Notes: a model not told the origin generated them from the sequence alone. DNA of 64,000 nt from Syntrophaceae bacterium (GCA_013177795.1 JABLXY010000004.1:48001-112000), one strand, 5' to 3'; numbered from the stretch's first letter, positions 55,684 to 63,971 are shown. A program made the numbers and translations.

Positions 55684-57186
55684 ATGAAAAGAATCCCCGC
55701 GGTTCTCGCTGCATTGCTGATCCTCCTCTCCTCTTCGTTTCCCGGCGCGGCGGCGGCCGAAACGGTCGACCTCACCGTCCTTCACATCAACGACTTCCAC
55801 GGCAATCTCCTCCCCAAGCCGGGCAAGGAGGGCAGGCCGGCAACAGGCGGCATCTCCCGGATCGCGAAGATGGTCGCCGAGGAGCGGGAACAGAACCCCG
55901 ACGGAACGCTCCTGCTCTCCGCGGGTGACATGTTCCAGGGCACGCCCATCTCGAACCTCTTCCGGGGCAGGCCCGTCATCGAGGCCATGAACCGCATGGG
56001 GCTCGACGCCATGACCGTGGGCAATCACGAGTTCGACTGGGGGATGGAGGCCTTCCACGACCTGAGGCAGGCGGCGGCCTTCCCCTTCCTGTCGGCCAAC
56101 ATCGTCGACGGTCAGGGGGCACTGCTGCCGGGGGTCAAGCCCTATATCCTCGTCCCCAGAAAGGGGCTGAAGATCGCCGTCATCGGCATCACGACACCCG
56201 AGACGCACTACGCGACAAAGCCGGGGAATCTCCAGGGGTATCGGGTGATCGCCGTCGAGAAGGTCCTCCCGGCGCTGATCGGGAAAGTCAGGCAGGAAGG
56301 GGCCGGCACGGTGATCGTCCTGTCGCACCTGGGACTCGACGAGGACAGGGAGATGGCCTCGAAGGTCGGCGGCATCGATCTCATCGTGGGCGGACACAGC
56401 CACACCGAGGTGAAAACGCCGGTGGTCGTCGGCTCGACGATCATCGTCCAGGCCGGCTACTACGGGCAGCACCTCGGGGTCCTGAAGATATCCGTGGACA
56501 AGGCTTCGGGGAAGATCGTCCGGCACCCCGCGCGGGGGATCCTGCGGAAGGTCCGGTCGGGCCCGGCGGACCCCGTGGATGAGAAGGTGGAATCGATCGT
56601 GAGGAGGTACGACAGCCAGATCCGCGAGGAATTCGGGCGCATCGTCGGAGAGACACGGGTCGACCTTGCCAAGCGGCCCTTCGAGTCCAACCTGGGCAAC
56701 CTCGTCACGGATGCCATGCGCGAGGCGACGGGAGCCGATGCGGCGATCCAGAACAACGGGGGGATCCGGACGACCGTGCCGAGGGGGAAGATCACCCTGG
56801 AGCAGGTTTACATGCTGCTGCCCTTCGACAACAACCTCATGACCCTGGAGCTCACGGGGTCCCAGGTCGCGGAGATCCTCGAGCACAACGCGAAGACGGA
56901 GGGCATGCTGCAGGTGTCGGGGCTCAGGGTGGTGTACGACATGGCGGCGCCGGAAGGTTCCCGGGTCAAGGAGCTGTTCATCGACGGGAAGCCCGCAGAG
57001 CACTCGAAAACCTACCGGGTGACGACGAACGATTTCCTCGCGGCAGGCGGGGACCGCTTCGGCATGTTCCGCGAGGGGAAGAACGCCGTCGTCGGGGACA
57101 ACGTGCGGGACGCGTTTCTCGATTACCTCAAGAGACACTCCCCCGTCTCGCCCCGAACGGAAGGAAGGATCGTGGTGACGCCATGA
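55684..57186 (+). CDS. Periplasmic 5'-nucleotidase/UDP-sugar hydrolase (UshA family)
   Basis: The 500-aa protein has a signal peptide (IPAVLAALLILLSSSFPGAAAA, about 4-25). The metallophosphatase domain has TVLHINDFHGNLL, LSAGDMFQGTPISNLF, TVGNHEFDWGMEA and IVGGHSHTEV. The C-terminal 5_nucleotid_C domain has ESNLGNLVTDAMREATGAD, IQNNGGIRT and YRVTTNDFLAAGGDRF. It removes phosphate from nucleotides in the periplasm. Its stop overlaps the start of the next small gene (ATGA), so the two are coupled. Confidence 0.95.
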   Translation: MKRIPAVLAALLILLSSSFPGAAAAETVDLTVLHINDFHGNLLPKPGKEGRPATGGISRIAKMVAEEREQNPDGTLLLSAGDMFQGTPISNLFRGRPVIEAMNRMGLDAMTVGNHEFDWGMEAFHDLRQAAAFPFLSANIVDGQGALLPGVKPYILVPRKGLKIAVIGITTPETHYATKPGNLQGYRVIAVEKVLPALIGKVRQEGAGTVIVLSHLGLDEDREMASKVGGIDLIVGGHSHTEVKTPVVVGSTIIVQAGYYGQHLGVLKISVDKASGKIVRHPARGILRKVRSGPADPVDEKVESIVRRYDSQIREEFGRIVGETRVDLAKRPFESNLGNLVTDAMREATGADAAIQNNGGIRTTVPRGKITLEQVYMLLPFDNNLMTLELTGSQVAEILEHNAKTEGMLQVSGLRVVYDMAAPEGSRVKELFIDGKPAEHSKTYRVTTNDFLAAGGDRFGMFREGKNAVVGDNVRDAFLDYLKRHSPVSPRTEGRIVVTP

Positions 57187-57401
57187 GCACAGACAAGATC
57201 ACCGTCTATGTCAACGGCAGCGCCGTTGAGCTCCACCGGGGCATGAAGGTGAAGCACGCCCTCATTGCCTGCGACCAGTCCCTCTACGACGCCGCGGAAT
57301 CCGGCGAGCTGGCCGTGCGCGACGCCAGCGGGTTCGTCGTGGGCCTCGAGGGGTCGCTGCGCGACGGGGCGAAGCTCTTTACCGGCAAGCCCGACGAGTG
57401 A
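57183..57401 (+). CDS. Small protein of unknown function coupled to the 5'-nucleotidase
   Basis: The 72-aa product starts STDKITVYVNGSAVELHRGM, giving two short beta strands, and continues HALIACDQSLYDAAESGELA. No signal peptide or known motif is visible. The first part vaguely resembles a ubiquitin-like beta-grasp (ThiS/MoaD type), but the C-terminal GG is absent. Its ATG lies within the last codons of the 5'-nucleotidase gene (ATGA overlap). The coupling supports a real gene; the function is unknown. Confidence 0.7.
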   Translation: MSTDKITVYVNGSAVELHRGMKVKHALIACDQSLYDAAESGELAVRDASGFVVGLEGSLRDGAKLFTGKPDE

Positions 57402-57404
57402 AGG

Positions 57405-57519
57405 CAGGCTGGAGGAAAAGAGCCATCTGCTGCGTTGTTCCCCTCCCCCTTCGTTCGACGTACGTCTGCGCTCCTCGAAATGACGGACGCCTTGCATATG
57501 GCCCTTTTTGACCAGCCTG
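57405..57519. repeat. Word-type intergenic hairpin with 10-bp central palindrome
   Basis: Left arm 57405-57437 (CAGGCTGG..AAAAGAGCCATCTGC) pairs with right arm 57485-57519 (GCATATGGCCCTTTTTGACC then AGCCTG). The centre has the palindrome GACGTACGTC. This motif type is, to my memory, frequent in Deltaproteobacterial genomes; no search was run. It lies between the 72-aa gene and a flavoprotein gene that starts only 32 bases later. Confidence 0.7.
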
Positions 57520-57550
57520 AGGAAGCTCTCTTGTCTGTCTTGGTGAGCAG

Positions 57551-58558
57551 GTGGGCAACCGGTTCGACGTGATCATCATCGGTGCGGGACCGGCGGGAAT
57601 CGCCTGCGCGCAAGCGCTGGCGGGCTCGCGCCTCAGCGTCCTGGTGCTCGAGAAGAACGAGACGATCGGCCCCAAGGCCTGCGCGGGCGGTCTGACACGC
57701 ACGGCGGTCGGGTTCGGGGTCCCGCGGGACCGCGCCCGCCTGTTTCCCGAGCAGGTCATCTGCATCGGGGACCTGCCGCCCTTCCGCATCGCGCTGAACC
57801 ACCCGATGGTGACGGTGAGCCGGGCGGATCTTGCCCGTCATCACCTCGCCGGGCTCGAAAAGGCTCCCAACATCGAAATCGCTGCGGGGGTGAAAGCGAC
57901 CGGCCTTTCCGACGGCACGGTCTCGACCACCCGGGGTGCCTTTTCCTTTCGGCACCTCGTGGCCGCCGACGGCTCGCAGTCCCTCGTGAGAAGACATCTC
58001 GGGCTCCCTACCCGGTTCGGCGTCGGCCTGTACTACGAAGTGCCCCGGCTTGCCGACGAGGTCCGGTTTCACTTCAAGCCGACGATCTTCCGCTCGGGGT
58101 TCCTGTGGGTCTTCCCGCACCGCGACTGCACGAACGTCGGGATCGGGTTCAACCCCGAGAGGCTCACGGCGGGACTTGCCAAGGTGATCCTCCAGCAGTT
58201 CGTCAAGGAGATGGGGTTTGCCGCAGACGGTGTCCGCCTCAAGGGCGGGACGATCAGCCACCTGTACCGGGGCTTGCGTTTCGGGAACATCTTCCTCGCG
58301 GGCGACGCGGCGGGACTGGCGTCGAGGGCAACCGGCGAAGGCATCCCGTTCGCCCTCGTGAGTGGCCGTGAAATCGGGCGGGCCCTGCTCGAGCCCGGCT
58401 ACCGGATGCCCGAGCTTTCCCGGATGCTCGCCTTCAAGCGCAGGCAGGAGAGATACTGGGGCCTTTTCGAGGCCCTGCCCCGGGCGCAGAAGACGCTGCT
58501 GGCCGCGTATCTCACGATGATGAAAAGGCCGTGGATGCAGGCCTACATGGGATATTAA
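57551..58558 (+). CDS. NAD(P)/FAD-dependent oxidoreductase, geranylgeranyl-reductase-like
   Basis: The 335-aa flavoprotein starts GNRFDVIIIGAGPAGIACAQAL (FAD motif GxGxxG). It has PKACAGGLTRTAV (conserved Cys and Gly near the substrate site) and RADLARHHLAG. The closing GNIFLAGDAAGLASRATGEGIPFAL is typical of the geranylgeranyl reductase and FAD-monooxygenase-like group. A lipid, quinone or isoprenoid substrate is possible. The start is GTG at 57551, immediately after the hairpin repeat. No strong ribosome site is seen. The next gene starts 10 bases after the stop. Confidence 0.85.
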   Translation: MGNRFDVIIIGAGPAGIACAQALAGSRLSVLVLEKNETIGPKACAGGLTRTAVGFGVPRDRARLFPEQVICIGDLPPFRIALNHPMVTVSRADLARHHLAGLEKAPNIEIAAGVKATGLSDGTVSTTRGAFSFRHLVAADGSQSLVRRHLGLPTRFGVGLYYEVPRLADEVRFHFKPTIFRSGFLWVFPHRDCTNVGIGFNPERLTAGLAKVILQQFVKEMGFAADGVRLKGGTISHLYRGLRFGNIFLAGDAAGLASRATGEGIPFALVSGREIGRALLEPGYRMPELSRMLAFKRRQERYWGLFEALPRAQKTLLAAYLTMMKRPWMQAYMGY

Positions 58559-58568
58559 CAGTCGGGGG

Positions 58569-59333
58569 ATGAGGGAACCGGGCATCGGAAAGATGAAGAG
58601 CACAAACGTCCGCTACAAGCCGGGCAATCTCGGGGATCTGCTCAAGCACGGCTGGCTCGTGGAGATCGTCCGGTTCCTCGATCGGCACAGCCCGGGCATC
58701 CCCCTGCGGTATGCCGACACGTTCTGCGGCTATGCGGAGTATGACATCGCAGCGGCGTTGGCGGAACGCATCCGGGAACGATTCCACGTCCTGCATTTCC
58801 GCAGGCTCCAGGAGCCCTTCCTCGCCCGCGGGAAGTACGCCGGCAGCGTCACCCTCGCCGGGCTGGCCGCGGAGGGCCGCCTCAGGCCGTTTCTGTTCGA
58901 CACCGATCCCGAGGCCCTCGCCAGTTTCCCCGCCGGGCACGCCGATCTGCTGGAAATGCGGTCGGGCTGTGATATACTCGAAACGGACGATCCCTTTGAC
59001 CTGATCTTTCTCGACCCCTACGGCGACACATGGGCCGACTGGGAGGGAGTCATCACCAGAGCCGCGGCACGCAGGCGCAGCGCGTCGATCCTGATCTTCC
59101 TGCCCTTCCGTGACGCGGCGCTGGGGGAATCCCTTGCGGCGGCTCTGGACCGGCTCGGCATCAACTGCATGAGGGGGATCGTCAGGAACCCGGGCAGTCC
59201 CCTGGACGGCAGACACCACTTCGCCGCGGTGTTCATGCCCGCGGCCGCGCTGAGCACCGGTGCCGTGCTCGGGCTTTTCGGCGAGCTCAATGTCGTCACG
59301 GCCCGCGTCAACGCGCTTGCAGGCCCTCCCTGA
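58569..59333 (+). CDS. RlmJ-like methyltransferase-fold protein with altered catalytic motif
   Basis: The 254-aa protein aligns by eye with RlmJ, the 23S rRNA A2030 N6-methyltransferase. RYKPGNLGDLLKH matches the GNHADVLKH start, and LRYADTFCGYAEYD matches the SAM motif. YAGSVTLAGLAA and FLFDTDPEAL follow the PGSP and acidic motifs, and LIFLDPYGDTW stands where RlmJ has DPPY. The catalytic DPPY is DPYG here, so activity may be altered, or the family may be the related TcmP type with FIDPYG. The true start may be ATG 58593 rather than 58569, which suits RlmJ better. Confidence 0.7.
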   Translation: MREPGIGKMKSTNVRYKPGNLGDLLKHGWLVEIVRFLDRHSPGIPLRYADTFCGYAEYDIAAALAERIRERFHVLHFRRLQEPFLARGKYAGSVTLAGLAAEGRLRPFLFDTDPEALASFPAGHADLLEMRSGCDILETDDPFDLIFLDPYGDTWADWEGVITRAAARRRSASILIFLPFRDAALGESLAAALDRLGINCMRGIVRNPGSPLDGRHHFAAVFMPAAALSTGAVLGLFGELNVVTARVNALAGPP

Positions 59334-59399
59334 ACCGATACGGGCACAGTCCATGCACGAGCCCGAAGGGTGGGGTCACCCTTCCAGCGGGAGGCGGTC

Positions 59400-60755
59400 A
59401 TGAAAGAGTACGAGGTCATCATCGTCGGCGGCGGCCCCGCGGGGATCTTCGCCGCCTTGACGCTGGCCGCAGGCGGCGCGAGGGACGTCCTGCTGCTCGA
59501 ACAGGGCAAGGGGATCGGGGACCGCAGCCGCAGCTGCGCCGGCGACATGCTCTGCGGTTGGGGCGGTGCAGGGGCCTACAGTGACGGCAAGCTGACCCTT
59601 TCGACGGAGGTGGGGGGGCACCTCGGGGAATTTCTCGACGACAAGTCCCTTTTTGCCCTCCTCGCCGAGGCCGACCGCATCTACGTGGAGCACGGGGCCC
59701 CGGACCGGCTGTTCGGCGATCTCTCTCCCGCGGTGGAGGAGCTTGCAGAGAAGGCCCGCCTTGCCGGTCTCGAGTTCATCCCCTCCCGGATCCGCCACAT
59801 CGGCACGGAGAACTGCGTCAACGTGCTGGGAAGGATGTACGAGTCGCTCGCGGGCAGGATCGAGATCTGCACGGACTGCCGTGTGCAGTCGATCCTGGCC
59901 CGGGAGGGCCGGGTCACCGGGGTGAAGCTCGCCGACGGCGAGACCCGCTGCGGCCGCCACGTGATCGTGGCGCCCGGCCGCTCGGGGGCCGCGTGGATGA
60001 AGGAGGAGGCAAAAGCCCTGGGGATCCGGACGAGGGCCAGCGCCGTCGACATCGGGGTCCGCGTCGAGCTTCCCGCCACGGTCCTCAAGCCTCTCACCGA
60101 CGTGAGCTACGAGTCGAAGCTCGTCTACTACTCGAAGAGCTTCGACGACCGGGTGCGCACCTTCTGCATGAACCCGTACGGGGAGGTGGTGGCCGAGAGC
60201 AACGAGGGGCTCGTCACGGTCAACGGCCACAGCTACGCGTCCAGGAAGTCCGAAAACACCAACTTCGCGATTCTGGTGAGCAGCTCCTTCACGGAGCCCT
60301 TCGACGACCCCATCGCCTACGGCCGCTATATCGCCCAGCTCGCGAATCTCCTGGGCCAGGGGGTCATTGTCCAGCGTCTGGGCGACCTGATGCAGGGCCG
60401 CCGATCCACGAAGGACCGCATCGCGAAATGCCTCACCCGCCCGACCTTGGGCGATGCCACCCCGGGGGACCTGAGCTTCGTGTTCCCGTACCGGCACCTC
60501 AAGAACATCATCGAGATGCTTCAGGCCATGGACAGCCTGGCCCCGGGCGTCAGTTCCCGCCACACGCTGCTCTACGGGGTGGAGGTCAAGTTCTATTCAA
60601 ACCGCATCGAAGTGTCGAAGGAACTCGAGACGCGAGTCGCCAACCTCTTCACCGTCGGCGACGGGGCAGGCATCACGCGGGGGCTTCTGCAGGCCTCGGC
60701 CAGCGGCATCCTGGCCGCGCGGGCGATCGCCGCGCGTCTCGGTCTCAGCGGGTAG
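59400..60755 (+). CDS. Uncharacterised FAD-dependent dehydrogenase (COG2509 type)
   Basis: The 451-aa flavoprotein starts EYEVIIVGGGPAGIFAALTLA, has GWGGAGAYSDGKLTLSTEVGG (a family block), VIVAPGRSGAAWM, and the C-terminal FAD block LFTVGDGAGITRGLLQASASGI. It belongs to the large uncharacterised flavoprotein family related to glycine/sarcosine-like dehydrogenases. Length and motifs are complete. The ATG at 59400 follows GGGAGGCGG. It is transcribed with the RlmJ-like gene, which is 66 bases upstream. Confidence 0.85.
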   Translation: MKEYEVIIVGGGPAGIFAALTLAAGGARDVLLLEQGKGIGDRSRSCAGDMLCGWGGAGAYSDGKLTLSTEVGGHLGEFLDDKSLFALLAEADRIYVEHGAPDRLFGDLSPAVEELAEKARLAGLEFIPSRIRHIGTENCVNVLGRMYESLAGRIEICTDCRVQSILAREGRVTGVKLADGETRCGRHVIVAPGRSGAAWMKEEAKALGIRTRASAVDIGVRVELPATVLKPLTDVSYESKLVYYSKSFDDRVRTFCMNPYGEVVAESNEGLVTVNGHSYASRKSENTNFAILVSSSFTEPFDDPIAYGRYIAQLANLLGQGVIVQRLGDLMQGRRSTKDRIAKCLTRPTLGDATPGDLSFVFPYRHLKNIIEMLQAMDSLAPGVSSRHTLLYGVEVKFYSNRIEVSKELETRVANLFTVGDGAGITRGLLQASASGILAARAIAARLGLSG

Positions 60756-60807
60756 GTCACGGCCGCCGCATGACGTTCGGGATTCACGAAGCGACGGAGG
60801 TGTGTCG

Positions 60808-61104
60808 ATGAGATGACTGGGGATATGGCTCGCCGTTGCGGGCCTGGCAAGTCTGTGGATGGTTTTTTCGGCCCTTCAGGCCGGCGACGTCGGCGGGGCC
60901 ACGCTCTTCTTCGGCTTCGCCCTGCTACTCGGCCTGGTCGCGTTCGCCCTGCTTCGGCAGTGGGGCACGGGGTGTGCAGCCGAAGCGGAAGAAATGAATA
61001 CCGCCCCGGTCCGATTCGTGCCGCACCGGTTCCTCATGGCAGCCCTGATTGTCACCGCCCTTGCGGTCCTGGCGGCCTTTCTGGTGCCGCTCGTCCTGCG
61101 CTAG
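60808..61104 (+). pseudogene. Small two-helix membrane protein gene with in-frame TGA at codon 3
   Basis: A ribosome site (GGAGGTG) lies 5 bases before ATG 60808, and the frame from it is ATG AGA TGA CTG GGG. After the TGA the same frame runs on for 95 codons to the stop at 61102-61104. It encodes a first helix GIWLAVAGLASLWMVF and further hydrophobic segments (FFGFALLLGLVAFALL and LMAALIVTALAVLAAFLVPL). The pattern suggests a TGG-to-TGA change in a gene starting Met-Arg-Trp-Leu. Translation from ATG 60859 would give a shorter 81-aa protein with two helices. Selenocysteine is unlikely at codon 3. Confidence 0.6.
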
Positions 61105-61129
61105 CCGGATGACTCCCGGGAGGGCCTGC

Positions 61130-61285
61130 TTACAGGCGCCCGTTGAGGACCAGGCTGATCCGCAGGTCGCCGTCGATCCCGTCGAAGAGATCGCGGATCT
61201 CCCAGGCACCGCACAGGTTGAGCTTTTTCTCTTTCTTTTCGAGGGCTTCTTCGGTATGCTGCTCGTCGATCGATACGAATGTCAT
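61130..61285 (-). CDS. Small 51-aa hypothetical protein
   Basis: A short minus-strand gene has a good GGGAGG ribosome site 5 bases before ATG 61285. The product starts TFVSIDEQHTEEALEKKEK, then has a KLNLCGAWEIRDLFDGIDGD core and ends LVLNGRL. It is acidic with one cysteine. No family is recognised. It lies between the broken membrane-protein gene and the DUF2147 gene. The ribosome site and hydrophilic coding sense support it; its function is unknown. Confidence 0.55.
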   Translation of the reverse strand: MTFVSIDEQHTEEALEKKEKKLNLCGAWEIRDLFDGIDGDLRISLVLNGRL

Positions 61286-61401
61286 GGGGGTCCTCCCTGC
61301 CGTCTGCACGGCGGCGCACCCCTGACAGACCCGGCAGCGTTTTGCCGCAGGAAGCGGCCCGTGTCAAGGAAAATCCGCCGTATCTCTTGATAAGGAGGGG
61401 A

Positions 61402-61872
61402 ATGATGAAGAGGATTGGAATCGCTCTGGGGTTGATCGTGGCGTGTCTGTCCGCGTACTCCGCGGTCCATGCAGCAGACACGGATGCAATTGTGGGGAAA
61501 TGGTGGAACCAGGAAAAGGAATCCCAGATCGAAATTTACAAAACCGATGGTAAATATTTTGGGAAAATCGTCTATCTGAAAGAACCTGTATATCCCGCAA
61601 ATGATCCGGAAGGGATGGCGGGAAAAACGAAAGTAGACAGGAAGAATCCAGACGTAAATAAAAGAAATACCCCTTTAATAGGGCTAGTTTTGCTATCAAA
61701 CTTCACCTATACTGGGGACAACCTTTGGGAAAACGGAACCATCTATGACCCCCGCGATGGTAAAACATACAAATGCAAAATGACATTAGAATCGCCAGAT
61801 ATTTTGAATGTTCGTGGATTTATTGGATTCTCTCTGTTGGGAAAGACAAACACATGGACAAGAGTCAAATAG
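61402..61872 (+). CDS. DUF2147 family secreted protein
   Basis: The 156-aa protein has a signal peptide (IGIALGLIVACLSAYSAVHA, about 5-24) and a mature DUF2147 domain. Its blocks are IVGKWWNQEKESQIEIYK, YFGKIVYLKEPVYP, GKTKVDRKNPD and a C-terminal DGKTYKCKMTLESPDILNVRG. The family is periplasmic or extracellular with an unclear role. The signal-peptide part is GC-rich, but from about 61530 the gene and the following DNA are distinctly AT-rich, unlike the rest of the window. The ATG at 61402 follows AAGGAGGGG. Confidence 0.85.
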   Translation: MMKRIGIALGLIVACLSAYSAVHAADTDAIVGKWWNQEKESQIEIYKTDGKYFGKIVYLKEPVYPANDPEGMAGKTKVDRKNPDVNKRNTPLIGLVLLSNFTYTGDNLWENGTIYDPRDGKTYKCKMTLESPDILNVRGFIGFSLLGKTNTWTRVK

Positions 61873-61940
61873 TTCATTGATTGGTCACGTATAGATCGTG
61901 AAAAATCCCGCCCACAATAAGTTGTATGCTGAATAGGATG

Positions 61941-61962
61941 AGGGGGGAATGGCACCCCCTTT
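61941..61962 (+). terminator. Short terminator-like hairpin after the DUF2147 gene
   Basis: GGGGGaatggcaCCCCC followed by TTT, in the AT-rich 61873-62138 gap. Beyond it the gap shows no gene, only AT-rich DNA up to the start of the M48 gene. Confidence 0.5.
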
Positions 61963-62138
61963 GCAAATCACCGCATTCGTCCATGTCCTCAAATGTAAAG
62001 TATTCAAAAATTATATGCTCTCATTATCAATAAATAAAAAGGGAGGCACATTAGAAAACCAAGGGGAATTTCTATTACTTAAGTGACTTATGGATCATAA
62101 ATGAGAATTTTAATTACTTTTTCGAGGGGGGGAAAAGT

Positions 62139-63215
62139 ATGATAAAATTTTCAATCAAATTGCTTATTGTTTGGCTCTCTCTTCTTGTTTTGTTTGGCTG
62201 TGGACCTAAATTGAAGAAAATTGACATTTCGGATCCCGCGGTAAGAGCGGAACGTGAAAAACAACAGCAGTTACTCGCCGAAAATTTCCTAAAACAACAA
62301 TCCCGTCTCATGAGAATATCTGGGCCAATTTTATGTTCTGCGGCCGAATTTGCACCTGCTGAAAAGGTGAATGCATATTATGGTTTATTTTTTATCCACA
62401 AGGACATCATTTCGCAGGAAATGAAAAATACATTTGTGAGGATGTATGGGCTTGGTGAAAATCCAAAAGTTCTCTATATAGCTCCTGATTCTCCAGCAGA
62501 AAAAGGAGGTATCAAAAACGGTGATGAGATTTTGAAAATCAATGGCAAATCCTTTAATGGAAAAGAAATTTACAAAATTTGGGCAGAGGAAAGAAAGAAG
62601 TCAACAAACATTAACCTCACTGTTTCCAGAGAAAAAGAAGTCAAGAGCGTTACATTGAATGGTATTCCATCTTATTCTTCAGCAGTATTGCTCAGTTCTG
62701 ATCAGAGAATTAACGCATATGCAGATGGGACAAATGTTGTAATTTTCATGGGTATTATGAATGCGCTTTCTGATGAAGAAATATCAATCATTGTCGGACA
62801 CGAAGTGGCACACAATTTACTCGAACATGTTTCTAAGACACGGGGTAATGCAGCGCTTGGAACAGTTGCGGATGTCATCGTTTCCGGCTTACTTTCATTC
62901 GCAGCAAGAACACCGATTAGCACAAGAGGTGCGTTCACCAATGTTGGGGCGACAGTATATTCAAAAGAATTTGAGGGTGAAGCGGATTACATGGGGTTGT
63001 ATTTGTCCGCACGTGCTGGGTTTGACATAAAACAGGCTGCGGACATGTGGAGAAAGATGGCTGTTTTGAATCCTGGAAGCATCAAGGAAAAATCTTATTT
63101 CTCAAGCCATCCGAGTTCTCCAGAGCGTTACCTTGCCATGGAAAAAACGATTATCGAAATCGAATCTAAGCGTAAAGAAAACAAGCCGTTGATTCCCGAT
63201 AAACGATCGGAATAA
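62139..63215 (+). CDS. M48-family metalloprotease lipoprotein with PDZ domain
   Basis: The 358-aa protein has a lipoprotein signal (LLIVWLSLLVLFGCG, lipobox LFGC with Cys about residue 21). A PDZ-like domain follows (about 110-170, VLYIAPDSPAEKGGIKNGDEILKING). The M48 peptidase domain has IVGHEVAHNLLEH (HExxH zinc site, about 226-230) and FEGEADYMGLYLSARAG with the third ligand (Glu in EGEAD). It ends with FSSHPSSPERY. It likely degrades or assembles envelope proteins, as BepA-like proteases do. AT-rich codons set it apart from its neighbours. Confidence 0.93.
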   Translation: MIKFSIKLLIVWLSLLVLFGCGPKLKKIDISDPAVRAEREKQQQLLAENFLKQQSRLMRISGPILCSAAEFAPAEKVNAYYGLFFIHKDIISQEMKNTFVRMYGLGENPKVLYIAPDSPAEKGGIKNGDEILKINGKSFNGKEIYKIWAEERKKSTNINLTVSREKEVKSVTLNGIPSYSSAVLLSSDQRINAYADGTNVVIFMGIMNALSDEEISIIVGHEVAHNLLEHVSKTRGNAALGTVADVIVSGLLSFAARTPISTRGAFTNVGATVYSKEFEGEADYMGLYLSARAGFDIKQAADMWRKMAVLNPGSIKEKSYFSSHPSSPERYLAMEKTIIEIESKRKENKPLIPDKRSE

Positions 63216-63220
63216 AAACA

Positions 63221-63276
63221 AAAAAATGACAAGATCGATGGCACAGAGTCTCCGATCTTGTCATTTCTTTTTTTAC
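63221..63276. terminator. Bidirectional terminator between M48 and lytic transglycosylase genes
   Basis: AAATGACAAGATCG and CGATCTTGTCATTT pair perfectly around a 16-base loop, flanked by A-rich and T-rich tracts, between convergent genes. Confidence 0.92.
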
Positions 63277-63290
63277 ATGCAGTCGACACC

Positions 63291-63971
63291 CTAATCCGAG
63301 ACGACCTCGGGCCGCATCGACACGATCGCCGTCCGGCCCTCCTTGGGCTCCGCGCTGTACTGCTTGTACAGGGCCAGGACCCGCTTGACATAGCCCTGCG
63401 TCTCTGCGTAGGGGGGGATGCCGCCGTACCGGGCCACGGCCTTCTCGCCCGCGTTGTAGGCCGCGAGGGCCAGGGGCAGGTGGCCGTTGTAGACGTTCAT
63501 GAGATAGCGCAGGTACTTGACGCCGCCCTCGATGTTGGACTCGGGCTCGAAGCTGTCCTTCACCTGAAGGGTCGAGGCGGTCTTGGGCATGAGCTGCATG
63601 AGGCCCTGGGCACCCTTGGGCGAGACGGCCTTGTGGTTGAAGTTGGACTCGGCCTTGATGACGGCCTTGACGAGGGAGTAGTCGACCTTGTACTTCTCCG
63701 AGGCCTTCTGGATCAGGGGCCCGTACTTGGTCATGTCGATGCCCGCCTTGATGATCACCCGCCGCTCCTTGATCCAGAGCTTGTAGTTGGGGCTGGTGGG
63801 CAGGTTGGTGATGTGCATGACCCCGTTCTCGTCGGTGTAGCGGTAGATGTCGGCGCGGGCCTCCGCAGCCGGGAAGAGGGTCCCCAGCGTCATGCCGACC
63901 AGCACCGCGGCGCAGAAAACGGGTTTGGCGATGAGGCGCATTCGACGCCCCGACGGGTTCGAGGTGTTCAT
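63291..63971 (-). CDS. Periplasmic lytic transglycosylase (SLT domain with N-terminal DUF4124-like domain)
   Basis: The 226-aa protein has a signal peptide (about 12-41, PVFCAAVLVGMTLGTLFPAAEARA). A DUF4124-like segment with IYRYTDENGVMHITNLPTSP follows, then the SLT domain. VKAVIKAESNFNHKAVSPKGAQG has the catalytic Glu in the ES motif, followed by LMQLMPKTA and YNAGEKAVARYGG. It cleaves peptidoglycan glycan chains. ATG 63971 or 63941 may be the start. The gene begins near the end of the window, and its promoter lies outside or at the edge. Confidence 0.93.
   Translation of the reverse strand: MNTSNPSGRRMRLIAKPVFCAAVLVGMTLGTLFPAAEARADIYRYTDENGVMHITNLPTSPNYKLWIKERRVIIKAGIDMTKYGPLIQKASEKYKVDYSLVKAVIKAESNFNHKAVSPKGAQGLMQLMPKTASTLQVKDSFEPESNIEGGVKYLRYLMNVYNGHLPLALAAYNAGEKAVARYGGIPPYAETQGYVKRVLALYKQYSAEPKEGRTAIVSMRPEVVSD

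Noticed and set aside
60808-60860. Selenocysteine insertion at TGA codon 3
   Set aside because: A bacterial SECIS hairpin should follow the TGA at once, and selenoproteins carry Sec in redox motifs. The position in a membrane anchor argues for a nonsense change.
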